Source of the DNA: Symbiodinium natans
Lineage: Eukaryota; Sar; Dinophyceae; Suessiales; Symbiodiniaceae
NCBI GenBank assembly: GCA_905221605.1
Contig: CAJNDS010002673.1
Span: forward strand, 162,584 to 226,583
DNA: 64,000 nt
Direction of reading: 5' to 3'
In this document: in pieces, positions 44,000 to 53,110 of the stretch
Numbering within the stretch: position 1 is the stretch's first letter
Layout: every line of letters starts with the position of its first letter
Translations under genes and position numbers: made by a program
Notes under the pieces: model-generated
Told to the model about the DNA's origin: nothing
The model's input: only the letters and a program-made list of their open reading frames with translations
Databases searched by the model: none

Positions 44000-46420
44000 C
44001 AAATCTAATAGTATAACATAGTAATTTAGAATATGAATCTCAAATCTAATAGTATAACAGAGTAATATAGCATATGAATAGAATGATATACAAGTGTTAT
44101 GGAATGGTAGAATGATTTACTGTTATAGATGCTAGACATCCTTAAGCTCTGCACATGTAGCTCAGCACCTCGAAACCGCCGTGACGGTCAAGGATCCTCC
44201 AGCTATCTCCACCTCTGTCAGCCGGAATGAACCCCCAAAATGCATTTAACCCTGAACCCTAAACCCTGAGTCGCGGTGGAGCAATCCTAGGCACCATCTC
44301 TTCCTACGATTGCTCCGGGAAGCCGAAGGCGATCTGCATGCGCTAAGTTGGAGGGATTAGGGGTTTAAGGTTTCTGGGGTTTTGGGTTTTTGGGCTTTTG
44401 GGCGTTTGGGTTTAGAGATTAGGGGTTTAGGGTTTAAGGGGTTTAGGATTTTCGGGTTTAGGGCTTAGGGTTTATAGGGTATAGGGTTTTGGGTTTTTGG
44501 CTATTTGGGTATTTGGGTTTATGGTTTCAGGGGTTTATCGTGTAGGGCTTAGGGTTTAAGGTTTAGGGTTTAGGTTTACTTCAAAACAGGGCTTAGGGGA
44601 AAAAAAGGATGTTTTTTCGGTTTTGGGACCCTTTAGTTTGCCCTTGTTACGGTCTAGGGCGCCCACCACCCCTCCCTCCGCAAGTGGACATATAGCTTTG
44701 GGATCATGTCCCGGCCCTTCGGCGAAAAAAAAAAAGTTTGGGCATACTTGGTGGGCGCCAACGGTGACTCACGTTCCATGACCCTGGAGCCGAAGAATGC
44801 CGCCGAAACCGTAAAGCAAAAAACAGCCTAAGCGCCAAAACTTCACAACCTTGACACCCTGAACCCCGAAGCCGCAGAATTGCGAAGCACCGTCTGGCTT
44901 GTCCGTGATCCCGAAACCCTAAGTTCCCCGAAAGCCCTAAAACCCTTACAACCCTACAGCCGTGTCGCTGGACGGGTAAGAACAAATAGTAGCCCTAGAG
45001 CCCTAGACCCCCAAATCCTCACCAGCCCTACCACCCTGAAACCCTAAACCCTAAACCCTAAACCCTAAACCCTAAACCCTAAACCCTAAACCCTAAACCC
45101 TAAACCCTAAACCCTAACCCTGCACCCATAAGCCCCAACACCCTTAACCCAAAAGCCAAAAGCCCTGAAACCGCAAAACTTCAACACCCTAAAGCCCTGC
45201 AACCCAAAAACCTTGAAACCCCAAAAGCACTAAGACCCGCAAATCCCAAAATCCCCAAAGAAACCCAAAGCCCTAAGACCCTCAAACCCCAGAACCCTAA
45301 AGCCCCAAAAGCACTAAAACCCCAAAACCCTCAAACCCTAAAAGCCCTAAAACCCAAAGTGCCCAAAACCCTAAGACCCTCAAACCCCAAAACCCCAAAA
45401 CCCCAAAACCCCAAAACCCCAAAACTCCAAAACTCCAAGACCCCAAAACCCCAAAACCCCAAAACCCCAAAACCCCAACACCCCAACACCCCAACACCCT
45501 AGACCCTAAACCCTAAACCCTAAACCCTAAACCCTAAACCCTAAACCCTAAACCCTAAACCCTAAACCCTAAACCCTAAACCCTAAACCCTAAACCCTAA
45601 ACCCTAAACCCTAAACCCTACCCCGAATAACCGAAGGCCGACCCGAGGAAGCTGAGGCCAAGACCATCCCGGAACGCGAAGGCCAAGCCCAACGCCAAAG
45701 CTCCGGCCACAGTTGGGGGTTTAGGGTTTAGGGTTTAGGGTTTGGGGTTTAGGGTTTAGGGTTACGGTAACTTCATAGTCCGGATGCAAAAAATCGGGTT
45801 AGGGTAAGCCTGCTTACCCTCAACCCTAAGCCCTAAACCCTAAACCCTAAGTTTTAGGGTTTGGGGTGTAGGCCCGGGTTTGGGGTTTAGGGCTTAGGGT
45901 TGGGGCATGGGCTTGGGAAGTTAAAAAAGGTTTAACGCTTACGGTTTAGTATCAAAGGACTCTACTTTGAACCCTATATAAGCTTGTACTCTGTACGAAA
46001 CCCTGCGGACGGAAAGTGTCTGACATTTTGGTAAACCCTAAACCCTAAACCTATAGACCCCTAAACCCATATCTTGCAGATGCGTGGGAGGGCCTGGGTA
46101 TGGCGTCCAGGGTTAGAGCCTGGAATTTTGATCCCCAGATGTTGTTGGGGGTGCTCAGAATGAGAGATACTAATTAGGGTTGAGGGTTTAGGGTGATGCA
46201 AGAGTTTTGTGGATGCGTTTGTAGATGGTTTTTGGTATTGGACCCACATTTGGGTGATTTCGGCTGGTCCAAACCTGCTCATGTCCCCGCAGTTTAGAAG
46301 GGCGGGCGAGCACGGAGAGTAGTTCTTAGCAACGCCAGAGCTAGGAACTGCGGCGATGTTGGCTGTCTTACCTGGCCAAACCCAGGCATCAAAGAGTGAG
46401 AGAGCACACGAGGTGCCATG
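44000..46420. other. Repeat-rich stretch without a supported gene
   Basis: Contains a tandem pair of AATCTAATAGTATAACA units (44001-44075), degenerate TTTAGGG DNA (44350-44590), CCCTAAA arrays (45035-45117, 45500-45620) joined by CCCCAAAA-type variants, and TTTAGGG (45717-45765). A possible exon at 45630-45712 (ITEGRPEEAEAKTIPEREG) lies between the arrays. Confidence 0.6.
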
Positions 46421-46476
46421 CAGCACTCTGGATACTCAGAATGGCCACGCCTTCGACTTTCTCTACCTTCAAACAG

Positions 46477-46631
46477 TAAGGAGCCCGGAGGATGAGGTTG
46501 AGGTGCGGACACCAACCCACAGTCGCCGAGACCGCCGGCATCTCCGAGAGCTTCGGCTTGAAGATTTCCTGAAGGCGAACGGCTTCCGGGATGTCAACGA
46601 GCCACGCCAGGGCGGGTGCTTCTCCTTCAAG
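46477..46631 (+). CDS. Ankyrin gene 2, exon a
   Basis: Frame SPEDEVEVRTPTHSRRDR through LEDFLKANGFRDVNEPRQ to FSFK. Begins after AACAG at 46472-46476 or further upstream. Ends at AAG before GAAACC. Confidence 0.7.
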
Positions 46632-47181
46632 GAAACCTAGTAGAGTGGGTAAATTTTATAACCTTTTTGGGGGTACTGTAGTATCATCTCCTTCTAATCC
46701 CAAAGGTGAACCTTTAATTCCCCCCAGGTTACTGGACAACTAAGGAAAGGCTCTGTCCCCTTCACGTTGCCGCAGAGCTTGGCGCGCATGAGATGGTACG
46801 CATTCTTCTCGCAGCAGGGGCCGACGCAGAGAAGAAGACCTCAAAGGGCCGGACGGCGCTGGAGACTTGGCAGCCCAGTGTTCTAGGGTTTAGGGTTCAG
46901 GGTTTTTAGGGTTTGGGGCTTTTAGGGTTTTTAGGGTTTTTAAGGCTTAGGGTTTTTAGGGTTTTTAGGGTTTTTAGGGTTTAGGGTTTAGGGTTTTTTT
47001 GCTTCTGGGTTCACTTGTAAAGTAACGAACCCAAAACAGGGTGCCCTTATTATAGTACAGTTACCGGGCCACCAAGGAGATTGCAGAAGCATCGGGCAAC
47101 CGGACCACCGTTGAAGTGCTGCGAGGCAACACCAAGGTCATGACCGCCAGTCAGTTCATCCATTTTTCCCAAATACCTTGA
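46477..47181 (+). CDS. Ankyrin-repeat gene 2, C-terminal three exons
   Basis: Three + strand exons encode a basic linker with LEDFLKANGFRDVNEPR, an ankyrin repeat (CPLHVAAELGAHEMVRILL, AAGADAEKKTSKGRTAL) and a final helix pair (EIAEASGNRTTVEVLRG), with TGA at 47179. The joins FSFK/ERLCPLH and GRTAL/EIAEAS are in phase 0 and restore the consensus. Both introns would begin with GA. The first, 46632-46744, is a 113-bp D-family-like element bounded by the direct repeat AAGGAAA; the second ends with a D-family terminus. The product is probably a protein-binding adaptor. Upstream exons were not found. Confidence 0.8.
46632..46744. repeat. D-like introner forming an intron, with target duplication
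   Basis: Lies between two ankyrin exons. AAGGAAA occurs at 46629-46635 and again at 46742-46748. The 3' terminus GGTTACTGGACAACTAAG matches the D-family end (TTACTGGGCTACCAAG). Confidence 0.8.
46745..46861 (+). CDS. Ankyrin gene 2, exon b
   Basis: ERLCPLHVAAELGAHEMVR then ILLAAGADAEKKTSKGRTAL, a complete ankyrin repeat of 39 codons. Confidence 0.88.
47020..47076. repeat. D-family element, right part
   Basis: AGGGTGCCCTTATTATAGTACAG then TTACCGGGCCACCAAG; its CAAG end is the acceptor of the next exon. TTTAGGG-type repeats fill the rest of the intron. Confidence 0.7.
47077..47181 (+). CDS. Ankyrin gene 2, exon c, terminal
   Basis: EIAEASGNRTTVEVLRGN then TKVMTASQFIHFSQIP and TGA. Helical ankyrin end. 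Confidence 0.78.
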   Translation, partial: EIAEASGNRTTVEVLRGNTKVMTASQFIHFSQIP

Positions 47182-47425
47182 TTTCGAATATCTTTTATTT
47201 CTTGAGCTCTGCTCATGCATCAACCACTCTAATGTTCGGAGTGGTGCCGATTCTAAGCCAGAGTTTCGCCCTGGCTGCTCTGTCTCCGCGGGTCGGAGTT
47301 GAAAAGCAGCTTCTCTAAACCCTACAATATATGTAGCATCAGATACGTAGTAGAATATTCGCTCAAAACCTGCAATATCAATAAGCCGTAAACTCCTCAA
47401 CTCTGTAAACTCTAGGTATCTCTAG

Positions 47426-47546
47426 GTGTGACATCAAAGAACAGAGCACCGGGGCGGCTGGAGCCATGAGTGTTAAGGAACTTAACTCAAGCGAGCACAT
47501 CGGCATACAGTCAACAAGGAAGGGTTTCCGCAACCTGGTACTGTAG
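47426..47546 (+). CDS. Candidate exon, unknown protein
   Basis: From TCTAG the frame CDIKEQSTGAAGAMSVKEL then NSSEHIGIQSTRKGFRN is coding-like, ending at TAG 47544. Not recognised. Confidence 0.45.
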
Positions 47547-47559
47547 CCTAAATCCTCGA

Positions 47560-47752
47560 CCCTGAGCACAGCCTCTCGTGGCATGACAAGCCGAAGTTCC
47601 TTAACAACAAGCCATGTGAGCCTCGGGTTTGGGATCTTCGGACAACTCCCACGCTCACGGAGCGGCGACGCTCAATAGGACCCTGGAATGATTTTCAGCA
47701 TGCAAAGCTGCTTCTTGCACAACTCGATGGTGTGTCGGCTGGCGCATGCCCC
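47560..47752 (+). CDS. Candidate exon, unknown protein
   Basis: Frame SWHDKPKFLNNKPCEPR, VWDLRTTPTLTERRRS, then FQHAKLLLAQLDG; about 60 unbiased codons up to a poly-C run at 47751. It lies in a different frame from the exon at 47426, so an undetected short intron or a frameshift separates them. Confidence 0.5.
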
Positions 47753-48202
47753 CCCCCCCCCCCCCCCCCGTGAACTCTCATGTGCAGAGTCAGAAGCTGT
47801 AAGCAAGCAATCTCATCCCACCACCTGTTTGCTTATGGACTTGGTGCCTGCCACTCGTTGAGTTTGCCGCCAAGCAAAAGGGAGATGTGTTGAGCCGTCG
47901 AGCCATGCCAACACTCTTCGTACAGTTTTCCATTCCAGATGCTTTGAAGCTGAAGCAGTGATTCACTGTTCCTGCTGAGAGGAATTGAGAGGATGAGTCG
48001 TACCAGGAGGGCTACTCGGCCCTATAAATCGCCATACTCAAGCCAATACCGGGCTGTCTGGTATGCATCCATCTGAAGCCAAGTTTCCACGCCACCGTTC
48101 CGTGAGGGGGCAGCGAGACCCTGCAGCGGGGAAGTGATCGCACTGACAAATGACAACTCATGTTCGCAGTGTTGCAGCAGCTAGAGGGCCAGTGAAAGTA
48201 AA

Positions 48203-48338
48203 ACCCTAAACCCTAAACCCTAAACCCTAAACCCTAAACCCTAAACCCTAAACCCTAAACCCTAAACCCTAAACCCTAAACCCTAAACCCTAAACCCTAA
48301 ACCCTAAACCCTAAACCCTAAACCCTAAACCCTAAACC
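48203..48338. repeat. CCCTAAA array, about 19 units
   Basis: Near-perfect. Between 47770 and 48200 I see no supported gene. Confidence 0.95.
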
Positions 48339-48844
48339 AACCAAACACCCGTTTTTCCATGGAGCTCGAGCTGCGACCCTCATGCCAGGCTGTGGACAGT
48401 TCGGTCGCAACGAAGCAGGGGTTCGACAGGACGCCACGAGAAGTCTAGGAATCCACCCCTACCTAGGCGGAGTCTGGGTTTCTGAGGCATGGTTTCGTGT
48501 TCTGCCATTCCCGATGTGCCAGACTTCGCCTAAACCCTAAACCCTAAACCCTAAACCCTAGACCCTAAACCCTAAACCCTAAACCCTTCATCATCAGAAG
48601 CTTCATTGGGGACAGCAGCTCAGCAGTACAGTGCGACAGGTTGTGCACTGGTCCACTGGAAAAGCGAAGCCTCAGATAAACCATAAATCGTAGACCCTAA
48701 ACCCTAAACCCCAAACCTTCAACCCTAAACCGCTTTCAGAGCTTGAGGTTTTCCTGCCAAATATGATTCCGCAGTCGATGGCTTAGCTAGACCAAGAGCT
48801 GTAGAGCATGTGCGGAGTCCTGAATCCTGGGTTTAGGCTTCTTG

Positions 48845-48908
48845 GTTTGGGGTTTAGGGTTTAGGGTTTAGGGTTTAGGGTTTAGGGTTTAGGGTTTAGG
48901 GTTTAGGG
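48845..48908. repeat. TTTAGGG array, about 9 units
   Basis: Near-perfect. Confidence 0.95.
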
Positions 48909-49127
48909 TATGATGGTGCAGAGCCTGGGTTCAAAAAGGGTTTAGGGTATCGCCACTTTGAGCATCACAAGGGCGTTAAAAGATCGTGTCAGTCCCTTTC
49001 CCTCAGCAAACAGTCTTCAAGCAAGCCTTCAGTGTGCTTCATGCAAGTACCTGTTGCCAGGTCCTTTGCTTGTTCTTTATTCTCCCCACGCTCAATCGGT
49101 TGTTTGATTGTACCTCATCGGACTCTT

Positions 49128-49188
49128 GTACTCCTCACCCGGGACTCCCTGCTCTGCTACCCCCGGAGCAGCCCGAAGAGTATGAGCT
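49128..49188 (+). CDS. Candidate exon before an S-family repeat
   Basis: Frame GLPALLPPEQPEEYELG ends where TTTAGGG and the S-family repeat begin. Confidence 0.35.
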
Positions 49189-49207
49189 AGGGTTTAGGGT
49201 TTAGGGT

Positions 49208-49315
49208 TTAGGCCCTTGGGACATGTTTTCGTTTCCCTTCTTGGGTTTAAGAGGATCATGTTCAGGAATGTGTTTCGGATGGTCTTAAAGGCCATCCTCG
49301 TGAGAATCCCGCAGA
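49208..49315. repeat. S-family dispersed repeat
   Basis: TAGGCCCTTGGGACATGTTTTC, then GGGTTTAAGAGGATCATGTTCAGGA and AAAGGCCATCCT. Relatives lie at about 8801-8870, 40190-40292, 58266-58325 and 59321-59410. Confidence 0.65.
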
Positions 49316-49378
49316 GAATCACGGAGTTACTGGAGCGTCGGGAAAACCAGCGGAGAGTGCTTGCAGAGAATTCCTGGC
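49316..49378 (+). CDS. Candidate exon after an S-family repeat
   Basis: Frame ITELLERRENQRRVLAENS, a charged helix, after CCCGCAG. May continue the exon at 49128. Confidence 0.4.
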
Positions 49379-49417
49379 ATACATATCATCTGTGCGTTTA
49401 TTGTCACTGCTTGCTTT

Positions 49418-49446
49418 TTTTTTTTTTTTTGGGGGGGGGGGGGGGA
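49418..49446. repeat. Poly-T then poly-G
   Basis: About 14 T followed by about 15 G. Confidence 0.95.
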
Positions 49447-49869
49447 GGGGTGCAGTGACCCTAACCCCTAAACCCCTAAACCCTAAAACCCTACCAACCC
49501 TGGAGCCCTCCCACGAGAAAATCTCTGAGCCCCAGGGTGTAAGGTTTAGGGTTTAGGGTTTAGGGTTTAGGGTTTAGGGTTTAGGTTTAGGGTTTAGATG
49601 TTGGCGCCTGGCCCCTGCTGTGTGACCTTCTTCGCTACCAGGAACCCTGAGGGGCCATGTACCTTCATCATAGGGTTTAGGGTTTAGGGTTTAGGGTTTA
49701 GGTTTAGGGTTTAGGGGTACCCGAAACCCTAAACCCTAAACCTAAAACTTATATACTTGGGCCCCGACGTCCTTATATAGGAGGTACGTAAGGCCCACGC
49801 ACACCTGTTTAGGTACATGATGGTACATGGCCCCTTAGGAAAGTCAAAGACGCTTGAGGTGCTAAGGCA

Positions 49870-50062
49870 CTTGGAGGTTCATGGTACTTATGAACCAAGT
49901 ATAACTGCACTCCACTTGTAAGCCCCTTAAGTGCCCAACATGGTCATAATGAAGGGTTATAGGTTACAGGGTTTAGGGTTTAGGGTTAGGGTTTAGGGTT
50001 TAGGTTTAGGGTTTAGGGTTACAGGTACAGTTGTGGGTTAGCAAGTACCATGAGCCTCCAAG
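49870..50062. repeat. C-family element, copy 2, with TTTAGGG inside
   Basis: CTTGGAGGTTCATGGTACTT left, AAGTACCATGAGCCTCCAAG right. About eight TTTAGGG-type units occupy the centre, making this copy some 50 bp longer than the others. Confidence 0.85.
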
Positions 50063-50265
50063 CAGACCCCTGACATCTCAGCAGCCGTTTCTTGGACACC
50101 GTATGAGGCGCCGACTTGGCAGCCCTTGGCACTGAATCATCCCAGCCTTGGCATACTTGGGTACACGAAAACCCTAAATTCTGAACCCTAGACCCTAAAC
50201 CCTAACCTGAACCCTAAACCTAAGTACAGAGGAGGGCCTGGTTTTTGCAAAATGTTAATGACTAG

Positions 50266-50356
50266 CTGCGTTTTGGCGTCGATGATTTGGCTGAATCCAG
50301 GGATGTGGGCCTTGGCGGTTTCGGCGAGAAGGGGGGGCAACGAGACCTGTACGAAG
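50266..50356 (+). CDS. Candidate exon with canonical donor
   Basis: From ACTAG the frame LRFGVDDLAESRDVGLGG then FGEKGGQRDLYEG ends at GTGAGT (50357), a textbook GT donor. Unknown product. Confidence 0.5.
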
Positions 50357-50616
50357 GTGAGTCAGGAGTCCAAGGTTTAGGGTTTTGGGGGGTTTACAGT
50401 TCAGAGGGTTTGGGGGATTTAGGGGGGTTACGGGGTTTAGGGTTTAGGGTTTGGTTGAGGGTCAGCACGCTAAGACTCACAACTCGTGGCTACATCATGC
50501 TCGGGACGCCCCTTTGTCCAGGGAAGTTGAGCAGTTCCCTCCACACTGTCTTTGGTTGGCACGTTTCTTGGGGCATGATACATCTCTTCTTATCGGGTTT
50601 GACGGTTTAAGAGCCT

Positions 50617-50765
50617 AAAGGGACTTTCATGGGAACCCCAAACAGGGAACTCCAAAAATATCGTAGGAGTTCAATAGCATATACCTCCCAGGGTCCGTAT
50701 GTTCCCTTCATATTCCTACTCGATTCTTGAGGTTCCTTGTTTGGGGTTCCCATTAGGATCCTTTT
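50617..50765. repeat. 149-bp inverted-repeat element
   Basis: AAAGGGACTTTCATGGGAAC and CCCCAAACAGGGAAC at the left are matched by the complement of GTTCCTTGTTTGGGGTTCCC and ATTAGGATCCTTT at the right. Confidence 0.8.
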
Positions 50766-50868
50766 ACTAGAGGGTTTAGAGGGCCAACCTATAGCTGAAC
50801 AATTTGCCACGACCAAATTTTCCCAGATGTTTGTGGAAGTGGGCACTGCAATTCGTGGCCTCAAGCAG

Positions 50869-51023
50869 GGTCGGTGCATGACTGTATCAGGCGAAGCTTC
50901 GACGCCTTGATTGCCACCAGAGTTGCAGATCTAGCGAGCTCGTATGTGGAGATGTGCCGGCGCCTACTTTCGCAGTGCACGGGCCGGAAGACACAAGAAA
51001 AAGCTGTCCTGGCCAGTCTCTAA
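50869..51023 (+). CDS. Candidate exon, unknown protein
   Basis: From CAAGCAG the frame SVHDCIRRSFDALIATRV, ADLASSYVEMCRRLL, then TGRKTQEKAVLASL and TAA at 51021. Helical and unbiased over 50 codons. Not recognised. Confidence 0.5.
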
Positions 51024-51652
51024 CCATGGTGAGGCCTCACTCACAGAAAAGCCTGGGCCTGAGCCCTTTAAGCCTTATCTCTTGGGTTTAGGGTTTAGGG
51101 TTTTAGGGTTTGGGGCTCAGGGTTGTGCATTCTTGTGACACGCCATGGAAGAGAAGTTGAGAAGGAAGAGAACCTCGGAGCAGCCACGGCCAAATGCCAC
51201 AACGCTAGGTCGTGGTCGTTGGCTAACCCTAAACCCTAAAATGGTTTGCTTTGCCATCGCTTCGGATGCGCTGTGCACGTAGACAGCACCCGAAGTTGGG
51301 ATGGGCTTACTATAGGGGTCGGAATAATTTCTAATAGTACTCTCTCATGGTCCCTTCATAAGCATACCATAGTAAACCCCCCAAAACTCTATTCTAATTA
51401 TTAAGGCCCTATACCAGAATCTTAAGGAGTTCGCGCCACAGCAGAGGTGCCGAGCCACTCGCGGCGCGAATCAGCCCACGCGAGCTTTTCCGGGCATCGG
51501 CATCCCTGTGAGGGCGTTGCCCTAGCAGCCTTCCAGCTTGGTTTGCGACTTCAACACCACGTTGGAGCGCGACCATCGCGTGTGCTTTTTGGCACATGGA
51601 TATGGGTCTTCCTACGACCCCCCCCCCCCCCCCCTCTATGCTATCCCCCCCC

Positions 51653-51729
51653 CTAGGTTCCCCCCATTAAAGATAACCTTAACTGGGCTTAGTTATCCCT
51701 AAATAGCGTTAATTATGGGGGGAACCTAG
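51653..51729. repeat. 77-bp inverted-repeat element
   Basis: CTAGGTTCCCCCCATTAA left, TTAATTATGGGGGGAACCTAG right, next to a poly-C run. Confidence 0.75.
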
Positions 51730-52385
51730 AACCCATGAATGGAGCTGCTCAGGTTGAGTTGTACACTCTTTTTTGCGCTTGCATGTCAGCTTTTAAGCGT
51801 GTGGAGCAGGTAGCGCAGGGCCGGTACCGGTGCGCATCGTGCTTTACCTACAGGTTCCTACTAGGGAGAAAAAAATTTTACACTCTGAAAGGGTACAAAA
51901 AGGGTTCCTAAGTCCGTAACTCCCTCATTCCCCCTACGAGCCAGTCAGTTTCGTGATGCAGTGCAAGGCTCCAATTCCACACTGCTGCCTTTCTGGTGTC
52001 GGTCGGGAGGAAGCAGATCTTACCTTGCTTGGCATGGTTTAGGGTTTAGGTCTTTGGGCCTTAAGTCCGCGCAGCATCTATTGGGGTTTAGGGTTTAGGG
52101 TTTAGGGTATCTAGTACAGCATCTGAAAGTAAGCAGCGCCGAGCATCAGAGTTTGAGCTGTGCACCTCACGCCCGCCTTGGATGGTGGACATTTCGATTG
52201 ACAATTGAGAAGCAGCGTGCCATTCGACAAAGGGTTTCGGGTTCTACGGCTCCGTACTAGAAGGGACCCCAAAAGGGACCATCATCGTCGGTAACGTCCC
52301 ATACGCGTGACGTATAGAGACACATGAAAGAAAAAATCAAAGACAAGTGTATCGCTTTTCGTCTTCTTGCGCATATACATATACA

Positions 52386-52514
52386 TTGGGATGTTCCCCC
52401 GTATACTAACAGTCCGTAATAGGGATTATAGGACCCCTTATTATAATCCCAAACCCTAAACCCTAAACCCTAATTCCCTATTCAGGACTCTTAGCATAAG
52501 GGGGAACATCCCAA
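52386..52514. repeat. A-family element, copy 5, with CCCTAAA inside
   Basis: TTGGGATGTTCCCCCGTATAC left, GGGGGAACATCCCAA right. Three CCCTAAA units are inserted in the right half. Confidence 0.88.
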
Positions 52515-53110
52515 TAGATACACATAGAAAGAAGCCATGGGCCCCCCAAACTCTAAGCACCATGGATGCCAACAAGAGTATCATAGGTTTAAAGTTTAGG
52601 GTTTAGGGTTTAGGGTTTAGGGTGGGTGTGCCTTCATGAGGAGTAGCCTCTTTCGTTGGGCACATTCTGCCTCGAGACGGTCTTGGATCTGCGAACGCCT
52701 CACCTGGTTTCTCCGGGTAAACCCTAGGGTTTAGGGAAAAGGGTTTAGGGTTTAGGGCAACCCTAAACCCTGGAAAACCCCTCAAAACCCTTTCAACCCT
52801 ATAAACCCTACAGGCTCTGTAACCCCTATACTCCCTGCAAGCCCTATGAGCCCTAATCCCTATAATCCCCATAATCCCTCTAAACCCTAAACCATGATAC
52901 CTGAAAACCCTAAACCCTGACAACCCTAAAGCCCCGTAAACCCTGTAAACCCCAAACCCTTAAACCCTGCAAGCCCTATAAAACCCAAACCCTCTACACC
53001 TTACCCTCAAAACCCGATAAAACCCTCATAATCTGCCCCTTACCCTAAAACCCGATAAACCCTAATAAGCCCTAAACTCTGAAACCCCAAACCCTCTACA
53101 CCTTACCCAG

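Noticed and set aside
51409-51597. 62-codon - strand frame (VALQRGVEVANQAGRLLG)
   Set aside because: Plausible composition, but it lies between inverted-repeat elements, has no splice support, and opposes the strand of all firm exons.
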